From positions 1-14,333 of the forward strand of contig JBPCJY010000200.1 of NCBI GenBank assembly GCA_051004815.1: a DNA stretch of 14,333 nt. Reading direction: 5' to 3'. Below, in pieces: positions 6,900 through 13,381 of this stretch (position 1 is its first letter; each line of letters starts with the position of its first letter). A program made the translations under genes and the position numbers. Source of the stretch: JBBQXY01 sp051004815 (lineage in GTDB: Bacteria > Chloroflexota > Ktedonobacteria > Ktedonobacterales > Ktedonobacteraceae). A model generated the notes under the pieces. That model made no database searches. It had not been told where the DNA came from and worked only from the letters and a program-made list of their open reading frames with translations.

Positions 6900-6954
6900 A
6901 GAGTGATAATGATTGATTGGTTGCCGACGGCAACCAATCAATCATTATCACTCT
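6900..6954. terminator. Perfect 26-bp palindrome after the efflux module
   Basis: The arms at 6900-6925 and 6929-6954 are exact reverse complements (26 of 26) around a GAC loop. The structure begins 2 nt after the stop codon of the four-helix membrane protein. The right arm is followed by AACCTTTCCC and not by a U-run, so termination may rely on the stem alone, or the palindrome may instead protect the mRNA 3' end. Confidence 0.7.
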
Positions 6955-6968
6955 AACCTTTCCCACTA

Positions 6969-6997
6969 TTGCCGAAAGTACGTTGATATGATTTAAT
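6969..6997 (+). promoter_or_regulatory. Candidate promoter for coaD
   Basis: TTGCCG (6969-6974) and TTTAAT (6992-6997) are separated by 17 nt, just after the palindromic terminator and 64 nt before the coaD GTG. Matches to consensus are moderate (4 of 6 and 5 of 6), so the site is tentative. Confidence 0.35.
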
Positions 6998-7061
6998 GAG
7001 GATGGTAGCAATTTCAACAAAACATGATCAGCTTTTTTGTAGCGACTGAAGGGATAAAAGC

Positions 7062-7568
7062 GTGAGCAGTGAGGAAAAACGCAACCGTATCGCCGTATAT
7101 CCTGGAAGCTTCGATCCACTCACCAACGGTCATCTCGATATCGCACGGCGGGCCGCACAACACTTTGATACATTGATCATTGCTGTCTACGCTTTGCCCG
7201 ATAAAAAACTGCTCTTTTCGGTCGAGGAGCGCGTCGCACTCTGGCAAGAGGTTATCGCCGCGGCGGGCATAGCGAACATGCGCGTCGAGAAATTTACTGA
7301 ATTGCTGGTTGATTATGTGCGTTCAGTTGGTGGTCACGCCATCATCAAGGGCTTGCGCTCTCCCAATGACTTTGAGGCAGAGTTTCAGCAAGGTTTGATG
7401 AACCGCAAGCTCGCACCCGAAATTGAGACCATCTGTTTATTGACCAACCTGGAGCAGCTCTTTGTCAGCTCGTCCTTGCTCAAGGAAGTTGCACGTCTGG
7501 GTGGCGATGTCACTGATATGCTTCCTCCCGTCGTTGTGAAAGCATTGCAACAGAAATTGAGCACATAA
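7062..7568 (+). CDS. coaD: Phosphopantetheine adenylyltransferase
   Basis: CoaD transfers AMP from ATP to 4'-phosphopantetheine, giving dephospho-CoA in the penultimate step of CoA synthesis. The 168-residue protein has the family's normal length and all its marks. The N-terminal IAVYPGSFDPLTNGH carries the TNGH nucleotidyltransferase motif at 21-24. KGLR lies at 96-99. The C-terminal VSSSLLKE at 135-142 corresponds to the ISSTxxKE-type ATP-binding motif. The start is GTG, 8 nt after a GAAGGG ribosome binding site. Downstream is the coiled-coil and DUF177 pair that also follows coaD in some other phyla. rsmD, its usual upstream partner, is replaced here by the PadR-efflux module. Confidence 0.96.
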   Translation: MSSEEKRNRIAVYPGSFDPLTNGHLDIARRAAQHFDTLIIAVYALPDKKLLFSVEERVALWQEVIAAAGIANMRVEKFTELLVDYVRSVGGHAIIKGLRSPNDFEAEFQQGLMNRKLAPEIETICLLTNLEQLFVSSSLLKEVARLGGDVTDMLPPVVVKALQQKLST

Positions 7569-7672
7569 GCGTATCAGCATGCAAGCCTGTAAGCCCGCAA
7601 GGATGCAATGGATGATGTACTGGCTACGCTCCTCTTGAAATTGTACAGCACAGACGGGAAAGGAGGGTCACT

Positions 7673-8326
7673 ATGGATATACTCTATCTTGTAGACCGCT
7701 TGGAGAATCTGATCGCCAACAGTCGCAGAATGCCTTTGGTCAACCAGATCATCATGAAAGAAGGGGATATCCTGAACATTGTTGATCAGATGAGGACCTC
7801 CGTCCCCGATGAAATCAAGCAGGCTCGCCGTGTCATCCAGGAGAAAGAGCGCATCCTTGCCCAGGCGCAGGCGGATGCCACCACGCTCCTCTCCCGTGCT
7901 CGCGAAGAGACCGAACGAGCGATGAATCGTGAAGGGCTTCTGCGAACCGCCGAAGCCCGCTCACAAGAGTTGATGCGACAGGCCGAAGAGCAGGCCAAAA
8001 GCGTAGTAAGGCAGGCCGAAGAGCATAGCACACAGCTCAAAGTTGACGCGGATAACTACGTCACCGAGACGTTACGCAATCTTAAAGACCATCTGAGCAG
8101 TATCGAGATAGACGTGAGCCGCTCAATCCTCAGTATTGAGAAAGGGCTGGAAAGTTTAGAACTGCCTGAAGATGAGAACGGTGCAGAGGAAGAGGTCGAA
8201 GAGGAGTTCTACGAAAATGCCGTGGAACTCGATGGTGCCTCCGCATCCCATCCTACCCCAGCATCACGTCCAGCCCCGCGCCGGGCCTCATTAGCCAATG
8301 ATACTATGGGAGGCCCTGTTTACTAA
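7673..8326 (+). CDS. Coiled-coil protein, DivIVA/SepIVA-like or F0-subunit-b-like
   Basis: The 217-residue protein starts at an ATG 6 nt after a strong AAAGGAGGG ribosome binding site. The N-terminus MDILYLVDRLENLIANSRRMPL is a short conserved-looking module. Residues about 45-155 form a long charged coiled coil rich in A, E, Q and R (for example QARRVIQEKERILAQAQADA). The acidic tail has EEEVEEEFYE, and a Pro/Ser/Ala end follows. There is no membrane segment, which argues against a true ATP synthase subunit b despite the similar heptads. Its place between coaD and the DUF177 gene matches, as I recall, mycobacterial SepIVA, a DivIVA-domain protein involved in cell division or cell-wall growth. 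That function is inferred from synteny and shape only. Confidence 0.7.
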   Translation: MDILYLVDRLENLIANSRRMPLVNQIIMKEGDILNIVDQMRTSVPDEIKQARRVIQEKERILAQAQADATTLLSRAREETERAMNREGLLRTAEARSQELMRQAEEQAKSVVRQAEEHSTQLKVDADNYVTETLRNLKDHLSSIEIDVSRSILSIEKGLESLELPEDENGAEEEVEEEFYENAVELDGASASHPTPASRPAPRRASLANDTMGGPVY

Positions 8327-8337
8327 ATAGCCAGGGC

Positions 8338-8366
8338 TTGACACTAGCGACCCGCTTGACTATAAT
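8338..8366 (+). promoter_or_regulatory. Perfect consensus promoter for the DUF177-rpmF region
   Basis: TTGACA (8338-8343) and TATAAT (8361-8366) are both exact and separated by the ideal 17 nt. Transcription is expected near 8373, giving a leader of about 93 nt before the DUF177 ATG. It is one of the two promoters here with both boxes perfect, and the only one with the ideal spacer, consistent with strong expression of a ribosomal-protein transcript. Confidence 0.85.
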
Positions 8367-8465
8367 AAGCGAGCACCGCAGAGTAGCACCGTATCAGCAG
8401 GTTGCGCCATACCATATTTTTCGCTGAAGATATTGTCACTCTCTGTGGAAAGGACACAAGACCCA

Positions 8466-8996
8466 ATGCTTTATAATGTGGCGCAACTCATGAAGGCCTC
8501 GGTCGGGACCTCGCTTGAGTATACGATCCATGAAGATACTATTCAGTTCGACGAAGACCTCAAGGTAGTTGGCCCAATTGATGGGCATGTACGCATCCGT
8601 CGCACCAATCAGGGTTTACTGGTTGATGGTTGGGTAGATTTGACGCTCGAACTGACATGTACCCGCTGCTTAAAAACCTTTGAGCAGCTCACGCATGTTC
8701 CCTTCATGGAGCAATTTTATCCAACGGTGGATATTCTTACTGGTATAGCGTTGCCGCCAAGCGAAGAGGAAGATGCCTTCCCCATCGACGATCACCACCT
8801 GATTGATCTCACCGAGGCGATACGGCAACAGGTGCTGTTGACACTACCAATGGTGACACTCTGCGCGGAAGATTGCGCGGGACTCTGTTCACAATGTGGA
8901 CATGATCTCAATCTTGGCCCATGCAACTGCCAACCAGAAGTTGATACACGCTTTAACGTACTGGCGAAATTATTACAAAACAGTTCAGAGTCATAA
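8466..8996 (+). CDS. DUF177/YceD family protein, Cys-rich
   Basis: The ATG at 8466 lies downstream of a GGAAAGGA ribosome binding site and gives 176 residues. A TTG at 8433 would lie within the leader and is less likely. The protein matches the YceD/DUF177 pattern: CTRCLKTF at 65-72 and, after an acidic stretch, the C-terminal CAEDCAGLCSQCGHDLNLGPCNC region at 133-155, with seven cysteines able to bind zinc. In many bacteria the gene lies directly before rpmF, as here, and the family has been tied to 23S rRNA or large-subunit biogenesis. The exact reaction is not established. The gene starts a transcript from the consensus promoter at 8338 and probably reads on into rpmF. Confidence 0.9.
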   Translation: MLYNVAQLMKASVGTSLEYTIHEDTIQFDEDLKVVGPIDGHVRIRRTNQGLLVDGWVDLTLELTCTRCLKTFEQLTHVPFMEQFYPTVDILTGIALPPSEEEDAFPIDDHHLIDLTEAIRQQVLLTLPMVTLCAEDCAGLCSQCGHDLNLGPCNCQPEVDTRFNVLAKLLQNSSES

Positions 8997-9050
8997 GAAG
9001 TTCGTAAGTAGTTCATGAGTAGCTCATGAGTAGCACACAAGTAGGTTGAC
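8996..9050. repeat. Five phased 11-nt repeats before rpmF
   Basis: Five contiguous 11-nt units begin at 8996, 9007, 9018, 9029 and 9040: AGAAGTTCGTA, AGTAGTTCATG, AGTAGCTCATG, AGTAGCACACA and AGTAGGTTGAC. The AGTAG core therefore recurs at almost exactly one DNA helix turn. The first unit overlaps the last base of the DUF177 stop codon, and the last supplies most of the candidate -35 box of rpmF. Confidence 0.7.
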
Positions 9051-9072
9051 CTGATTTCTTTCAGGATACAAT
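9046..9072 (+). promoter_or_regulatory. Candidate rpmF promoter
   Basis: TTGACC (9046-9051) and TACAAT (9067-9072) are good boxes, but the 15-nt spacer is short. If used, transcription would begin about 20 nt before the rpmF ATG. The overlap of the -35 box with the fifth 11-nt repeat suggests local regulation. Confidence 0.35.
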
Positions 9073-9097
9073 ACTGGTGGAAGAGGAGAAATATTCA

Positions 9098-9289
9098 ATG
9101 GGAGCATTACCAAAGCAACGCACATCGCATGCTCGCCAGGGCGAGCGACGGGCGCACCTGCATCTGGATTTACCACAATTGGTTGCCTGTCCACAGTGCA
9201 AAAAGCCCCGGCTTTCGCACCATGCCTGCCCAAGCTGTGGCACCTATCGCGGACGCCAGGTATTCTTGCCAAAATCAAAGAAAAAATAA
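9098..9289 (+). CDS. rpmF: 50S ribosomal protein L32
   Basis: This 63-residue basic protein matches bacterial L32, a large-subunit protein near the peptidyl-transferase region. The N-terminus LPKQRTSHARQGERRAHLHL corresponds to the conserved PKRKTSKSRRDKRRAHH region, and the four-cysteine zinc ribbon (C31, C34, C44, C47: CPQC and CPSCG) is complete. The ATG at 9098 is 7 nt after GAGGAGAA. An upstream in-frame GTG at 9077 would include that ribosome binding site, so it is rejected. The gene lies 101 nt after the DUF177 gene, the usual partner. Confidence 0.96.
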   Translation: MGALPKQRTSHARQGERRAHLHLDLPQLVACPQCKKPRLSHHACPSCGTYRGRQVFLPKSKKK

Positions 9290-9356
9290 GAGACAATTGT
9301 CAGAAGAGGGGCGGTACGATGGTTCATCTGCCGTCTCTTCAAAAGAGTGATGTGCA

Positions 9357-10400
9357 ATGACGACACAAGTCGCCTTTCTTTTTCCTGGGCAAGGTAGCCA
9401 GGCGATAGGCATGGGTGCGGATGTCTTTGACGCGTCCACGGCTGCACGCGCAGTTTTTGAGGCTGTAGATGCAGCGTTAGGATTTCCGCTCAGCATGCTC
9501 TGCTTCAATGGCCCTGATGAAACCTTGCGCGAAACCATCAATGCTCAACCTGCAATTGTAACTGTCAGTCTAGCCCTTTTAGCCGCCTTTCAAGAAGCTC
9601 TCTCACCACAAAACTCTTCCTGGTCATTCCCACTTGTTCCCAGCTTTACTGCTGGGCATAGCGTGGGGGAGTATGCCGCCCTGGTCGCTTCTGGTGCGCT
9701 CGATCTGCGCAGCGCGGCCTTGTTGGTACGCGAACGCGGTCGGCTCATGCACCACGAAGGAACGGTTTGCCCCGGTGGTATGGCCGCCATTATCGGTATG
9801 AACGCGGAACCATTACAGGACATCTGCCAGGAGGCGACAGAGACAGCCCTGGCAGAGTTGGCAAGTGATGAGACAACCGGGACGCACCATCCCGGAGAGG
9901 GACACGTCATCGTCGCCAATTTCAATGCGCCCGGACAGATTGTGATCTCTGGCGAACAGCAGGCATTACATAAGGCCATGACTCTGGCAAAAGAACGCGG
10001 AGCTAAGCGCGTCATTCCCCTGGCGGTGAGCGGTGCTTTCCATTCACCTGTGATGCAACCTGCCGCCGGTGGACTGGCACAGATGATCGCTACAATGCCC
10101 ATACACGATGCCAGCATTCCCGTCATTGGCAATATCCACGCGCTGCCGCTCAGCGACGTGGAGGCCATTCAGACAGAACTGGCACAACAGATTGCTTCAT
10201 CTGTCCAATGGACACGCACTATCGAATACCTGGCGAACGCGGGCGTTACCGTCTTTATCGAGATTGGCCCCGGTCAGGCACTAACGGGCATGGTCAAACG
10301 TATCATTAAGGGAGTGACCGCCGTGTCTCTCAGTAATATGGCGGATATTGCCAAAACAACGGCCCTTGTGCGTGAAAAGAATCTTTTTCATGAGGTATAA
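9357..10400 (+). CDS. fabD: Malonyl-CoA:ACP transacylase
   Basis: FabD moves the malonyl group from CoA to acyl carrier protein for fatty-acid chain extension in the cytoplasm. The signatures are present: the N-terminal FLFPGQGSQ, the nucleophile elbow GHSVGE with Ser102, SGAFHSPVM with catalytic His229, and the C-terminal EIGPGQALTGMVKRI. At 347 residues it is longer than the usual 305-315. The distance between the catalytic Ser and His is about 18 residues larger than in the E. coli enzyme, largely from the segment ASDETTGTHHPGEG. The ribosome binding site is weak (AAAGAG). It follows rpmF by 67 nt. The usual plsX, fabH and fabG neighbours are missing here, and the ACP gene is about 1.1 kb downstream. 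Confidence 0.95.
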   Translation: MTTQVAFLFPGQGSQAIGMGADVFDASTAARAVFEAVDAALGFPLSMLCFNGPDETLRETINAQPAIVTVSLALLAAFQEALSPQNSSWSFPLVPSFTAGHSVGEYAALVASGALDLRSAALLVRERGRLMHHEGTVCPGGMAAIIGMNAEPLQDICQEATETALAELASDETTGTHHPGEGHVIVANFNAPGQIVISGEQQALHKAMTLAKERGAKRVIPLAVSGAFHSPVMQPAAGGLAQMIATMPIHDASIPVIGNIHALPLSDVEAIQTELAQQIASSVQWTRTIEYLANAGVTVFIEIGPGQALTGMVKRIIKGVTAVSLSNMADIAKTTALVREKNLFHEV

Positions 10401-10482
10401 TACTTTCTAGTATACGCCAAACGCAAGAGTTGAAGAACAACCATCTTCTTCACTTGCTACGTAGCCGATTAGCACAGTATAC

Positions 10483-10511
10483 TTGACATGAACCTGAAAA
10501 GCGCATATCTT
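10483..10511 (+). promoter_or_regulatory. Candidate promoter for the Asp23-like gene
   Basis: TTGACA (10483-10488) is exact and TATCTT (10506-10511) partly matches, with the ideal 17-nt spacer. The expected leader of about 85 nt can form a small stem (TATCTTT 10506-10512 with AAAGATA 10525-10531) inside a weaker outer pairing (AACCTGA 10491-10497 with TCAGGTT 10554-10560). This suggests that the Asp23-nusB-acpP genes have their own start. Confidence 0.5.
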
Positions 10512-10602
10512 TGCAGTAAGAAGTAAAGATAGACAGCACGCCACAATCACTGGTCAGGTTTCAGCACACTGAGAGTAAGTATCGCTCAAGAAGGAGAAAC
10601 AC

Positions 10603-10935
10603 ATGGTCGCTGAGTCGCCAGGGGTTGTACGTGTTGCCCGTCAGGTGCTTTCAACGATTGTGACCAATGCAGCATTGCAAATTCCTGGTGTCGCCCGTGT
10701 AGCTAATGTCAATGATCAGTGGTCCCGCCTCCTGGGGCGCGAAGTTCCCCACCAGGGCGTCACTCTGACGATCAAAGACAATACCGTCTCCGCCGACCTC
10801 TATATTGTAGTGGCCGCCAACGTAAATATTGTGAATGTAGGTACAGCCGTTCAGGAAGAAGTGGCTTCTGCCATCGAGCACATGGTCGGAATGCAGGTAC
10901 GCGAAGTCAATGTCTACATTCAGGATGTAGCGTAA
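10603..10935 (+). CDS. Asp23/Gls24 family protein (YqhY-like)
   Basis: The 110-residue protein starts at an ATG 6 nt after AAGGAGAA. It has the compact Asp23/Gls24 (DUF322) pattern: VARQVLSTIVTNAALQIPGVARVAN at the start, a central strand pair including ADLYIVVAANVNI, then VGTAVQEEVASAIEHMVGMQVREVNVYIQDV. There is no membrane segment or signal peptide. In firmicutes the YqhY member of this family lies directly before nusB and is linked to acetyl-CoA carboxylase and fatty-acid control. Here too it precedes nusB and sits between fabD and acpP, so a lipid-related role is plausible but inferred. Other members are associated with the cell envelope. Confidence 0.88.
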   Translation: MVAESPGVVRVARQVLSTIVTNAALQIPGVARVANVNDQWSRLLGREVPHQGVTLTIKDNTVSADLYIVVAANVNIVNVGTAVQEEVASAIEHMVGMQVREVNVYIQDVA

Positions 10936-11013
10936 GGTGTCACCAGTGAAATATGCCGTTATGCACAAGCTAAACTCACGCACATGCATAGCTAGCAACT
11001 ATGCGAGGTTACC

Positions 11014-11460
11014 ATGCCTATAGGGATACGCAGACAGGCACGAATGATTGCCCTGCAAACACTCTACGAATACGATACCGCCCAACATCCGCCCGCGGTG
11101 GTCTTGCAGCGTCATGCCGAAGATCGCAATCTACAACCAAAGGTGGTGGAATATGCTAGCGAGCTTGTCATCGGAGTCTGTGACCATCTCGCTGACATTG
11201 ATGCCCATATTCAGAGCGCAGCACGAGAATGGCCATTACATCAGATGGCCCGCATCGATAAGAATATCCTCAGACTTGCAATCTACGAGATTCTGTTCAA
11301 TAATACGGTACCGGCAAAGGCAGCTATTAACGAAGCGGTGGAGCTAGCCAAACAATTCGGCAGCGACACATCCAGCCGCTTTATTAATGGTGTTCTTGGC
11401 ACAATATTTAATCGGGCACAACAACTGCCCACCCCAAATTCTGAAAGCGAGGTGAAATAA
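11014..11460 (+). CDS. nusB: Transcription antitermination factor NusB
   Basis: NusB pairs with NusE (S10) on the boxA RNA of rRNA operons to prevent early termination. The 148-residue all-helical protein has normal length and conserved features: RRQARMIALQTLYEYD near the N-terminus, then MARIDKNILRLAIYEIL, AKAAINEAVELAKQFGSDTSSRFINGVLG and a basic-to-acidic tail. The ribosome binding site is GCGAGG. A short hairpin (GCATAG 10986-10991 with CTATGC 10999-11004) lies directly against it and might tune translation. The stop codon overlaps the acpP start (TAATG), so the two genes are very likely co-translated. Confidence 0.95.
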   Translation: MPIGIRRQARMIALQTLYEYDTAQHPPAVVLQRHAEDRNLQPKVVEYASELVIGVCDHLADIDAHIQSAAREWPLHQMARIDKNILRLAIYEILFNNTVPAKAAINEAVELAKQFGSDTSSRFINGVLGTIFNRAQQLPTPNSESEVK

Positions 11461-11705
11461 TGGCAACCAATGCTGAAGTCACAGAGCGGCTCAAAAAGAT
11501 CGTCGTAGATCAACTCGGTGTCGATGAAAATGAGGTCGTTCCCAGCGCATCTTTTGTTGAGGATCTGAACGCGGACTCTCTTGATCTGGTTGAGCTGATT
11601 ATGTCTCTGGAAGAGGAATTTAAGCTCCAAATCTCAGATGAAGACGCGGAGAAGATTACGACGGTTCAAGAAGCCGAAGATTACATAGAAGAACATTCGC
11701 GCTAA
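11460..11705 (+). CDS. acpP: Acyl carrier protein
   Basis: This 81-residue acidic protein carries fatty-acyl intermediates on a phosphopantetheine arm. The attachment motif DSLDLVEL is intact, with Ser40 as the modified residue, and the flanking NAD and EEEF residues fit the family. The ATG overlaps the nusB stop by one base (TAATG), with GAGGTGA in the end of nusB as ribosome binding site, a strong sign of translational coupling. FabD, encoded upstream, loads malonate on this protein, and CoaD, also upstream, makes the CoA precursor of its cofactor. In many genomes rnc follows acpP. Here the gene is followed by a long palindrome and then an ECF sigma factor. Confidence 0.96.
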   Translation: MATNAEVTERLKKIVVDQLGVDENEVVPSASFVEDLNADSLDLVELIMSLEEEFKLQISDEDAEKITTVQEAEDYIEEHSR

Positions 11706-11718
11706 TTCATGCTTTGTT

Positions 11719-11773
11719 TTATGTGGTATGCGAGTGTTGTCGCCTCTGATGGCAACGCTCGCATACCACATAA
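11719..11773. terminator. 23-bp palindrome after acpP
   Basis: The arms at 11719-11741 and 11751-11773 pair along all 23 positions if two G-U pairs are allowed, around a 9-nt loop. A short T-run precedes the left arm (GTTTT), but no strong U-tract follows the right arm. It lies 14 nt after the acpP stop and most likely ends the nusB-acpP transcript, isolating the sigma factor gene. Confidence 0.65.
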
Positions 11774-11897
11774 CACTTGTGCGCTGGACGAATAATTACT
11801 CTCCCGTATTTTGGTACAAATCTATGTCACAATCCCCCTTGCTCATGCATCTTTGTTACTAGAGCGCGTAGTTGAAACGCGAAAAAAGAGTAGTGTT

Positions 11898-12683
11898 GTG
11901 AAAATGTTGCCTGCTGACCAAGCGGTAGAAGAGCTTATTCAGAAATACAGCAAGCTGGTCTTCCATACTATCTATGGTATGACAGGCGATTGGGAAGAAA
12001 GCCAGGACCTCACGCAGGATACATTTCACCAGGCCCTGAAATCTATTGACGCCGCCCGTAATACGAGCGGAAGTTTATTTCACGAAAAGGCCTGGCTGAT
12101 GCGTATCGCCCTGAATACTGTGCGTATGCAGCACAGACGGCGCGGCATCTTTCGTTTCATTCCTTTTTCGCAGATGCAAAAAGGGAAACAGGAAACCAAT
12201 GCTGACGAGGCCGACGCGGATACGCTGAACGAGCGACCCGCAGCGGTACAACCAGTCGGCTTTGGAGCCAACGAAGTGGATGATCCTGCCGTACGCATAG
12301 CCGAACGGGACGCGGTGCAGCGCACGGTAGCTCGACTCTCGGAACCATTGCGTGAATGCCTGCTTCTTTCCATTCTCGGCAACTTCTCTACGAGCGAAAT
12401 AGCCACCATGCTAGACGTGCAAGAGGCAGCAGTACGCCAACGTCTTGCTCGCGCCCGTAAGCAGTTTCAACAATTCTATGCGCTTGAAAACAGTGATAAT
12501 GACACACCTGCCACTAATACTACTACGGGTAGGACTCAGAAGCACTTACCGACACAGCAGCACCATGAGGAACGGGTAGAGGCAAGTGGTGGTGATACGA
12601 AGCTTGACACACCGTCCTCACGTTCCTGGAGCAGTTATGGAAAACGACTCTATCGAGACTCTGCTACTACGCCATTATGGTAA
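11898..12683 (+). CDS. ECF-type RNA polymerase sigma factor
   Basis: It directs RNA polymerase to a dedicated promoter set. Region 2 spans about residues 10-82 (VEELIQKYSKLVFHTIYGM, EESQDLTQDTFHQALKSID, EKAWLMRIALNTVRMQHRRR). Region 4 spans about 135-192 (LSEPLRECLLLSILGNFSTSEIATMLDV, then AVRQRLARARKQF as recognition helix). Region 3 is absent, as in ECF factors. The linker of about 50 residues and the C-terminal tail of about 65 low-complexity residues are longer than usual. The GTG at 11898 is chosen because AAGAG lies 7 nt upstream. An ATG at 11904 is nearly equivalent, while an open frame from a TTG at 11811 has no ribosome binding site. The last 47 nt overlap the next gene, a probable partner. 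Target promoters are unknown. Confidence 0.9.
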   Translation: MKMLPADQAVEELIQKYSKLVFHTIYGMTGDWEESQDLTQDTFHQALKSIDAARNTSGSLFHEKAWLMRIALNTVRMQHRRRGIFRFIPFSQMQKGKQETNADEADADTLNERPAAVQPVGFGANEVDDPAVRIAERDAVQRTVARLSEPLRECLLLSILGNFSTSEIATMLDVQEAAVRQRLARARKQFQQFYALENSDNDTPATNTTTGRTQKHLPTQQHHEERVEASGGDTKLDTPSSRSWSSYGKRLYRDSATTPLW

Positions 12684-12933
12684 TCTTGCTCCCGCACCTC
12701 TCGCTTTGGAGCCACGTCTCCTTGCCTCTGTGCGCGTTGCAACAGAGGAAGCACGCGAGCAGCAGCAGGTTACAATCCACCTACGCGAAAAGCGGGTCAG
12801 CCGTAGACAAATCTTCAAACTTGTCTCGCCGCGCAAAGCAGGGATTGGATTGCTCGTAGTCGGGCTGGAAGGTTTGCAGTCAATCGAGTCGGCTCTAGTC
12901 AGCCACGATAGTACTCAACCTGCATACTCCTGA
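12637..12933 (+). CDS. Small protein overlapping the sigma gene, candidate sigma partner
   Basis: The ATG at 12637 follows GGAG by 5 nt and lies inside the last 47 nt of the sigma factor gene, in another frame, so the two are likely coupled. The 98-residue product has a Leu-rich N-terminus (ENDSIETLLLRHYGNLAPAPLALEPRLLASVR), a charged middle (EEAREQQQVTIHLREKRVSRRQIFKL) and one short hydrophobic patch (AGIGLLVVGLEGL, about 67-79) too weak to be a sure membrane helix. Genes placed like this after ECF factors often encode anti-sigma factors, and that is the working guess. No zinc-binding HxxxCxxC motif of the ZAS family is present. I do not recognise the family. Confidence 0.6.
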   Translation: MENDSIETLLLRHYGNLAPAPLALEPRLLASVRVATEEAREQQQVTIHLREKRVSRRQIFKLVSPRKAGIGLLVVGLEGLQSIESALVSHDSTQPAYS

Positions 12934-13038
12934 GAAACGCCGTTCCCTTGCTATGAACCAGCACCGTATTTTCAACGTAGTATTGAGTAGAATTAACAAA
13001 AATTAAGACACCTGTACGTTCAGAAAGGACACATTACA

Positions 13039-13347
13039 ATGTTTGGATTACATATGCCTGAGTTGATCATCATCCTCGTCGTCGCCCTGCTCATCTTTGG
13101 ACCGAAAAAACTCCCTGAGATGGGTTCAGCCATTGGCCGCAGCATCAAAGAGTTCCGCAAAGGCGTGAACGAGATCAGCCAGCCAAAAGAAGATAAAGAA
13201 GAGGAAGTGAAAGAAGCAGAGGTGCGCAAAGTCTCCCCACTCGAGTCCATCGAGCGCGAAAACGTCAGCAAGCAGAGTGACTTCGAAATCCCCCATGCTG
13301 TTGTTGAGCGCGAGACAGTTAATAGCACAGATATGAGACGTGACTAG
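13039..13347 (+). CDS. tatA: Sec-independent translocase subunit TatA
   Basis: TatA forms the pore-like oligomer of the twin-arginine pathway, which exports folded proteins. The 102-residue protein has a single N-terminal membrane helix (MPELIIILVVALLIFG), the hinge motif FGPKKLPE at 20-27 and an amphipathic helix MGSAIGRSIKEFRKGVNEIS, followed by a charged, flexible tail (KEDKEEEVKEAEVRK). The ribosome binding site is GAAAGGA. tatC follows after 34 nt, and no separate tatB is present, so this TatA may serve both roles as in Gram-positive minimal Tat systems. No clear promoter was found in the 105 nt upstream, so readthrough from the sigma factor pair is possible. Confidence 0.95.
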   Translation: MFGLHMPELIIILVVALLIFGPKKLPEMGSAIGRSIKEFRKGVNEISQPKEDKEEEVKEAEVRKVSPLESIERENVSKQSDFEIPHAVVERETVNSTDMRRD

Positions 13348-13381
13348 CAATTGCCGTTGATGCCTCGCTTGGAGAACAAAC

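Noticed and set aside
10396..10401. TATAAT at the end of fabD as a promoter
   Set aside because: No -35 box occurs at a suitable distance upstream.
11811..11897. N-terminal extension of the sigma factor from a TTG
   Set aside because: There is no ribosome binding site and no domain similarity. Region 2 starts normally just after 11898.
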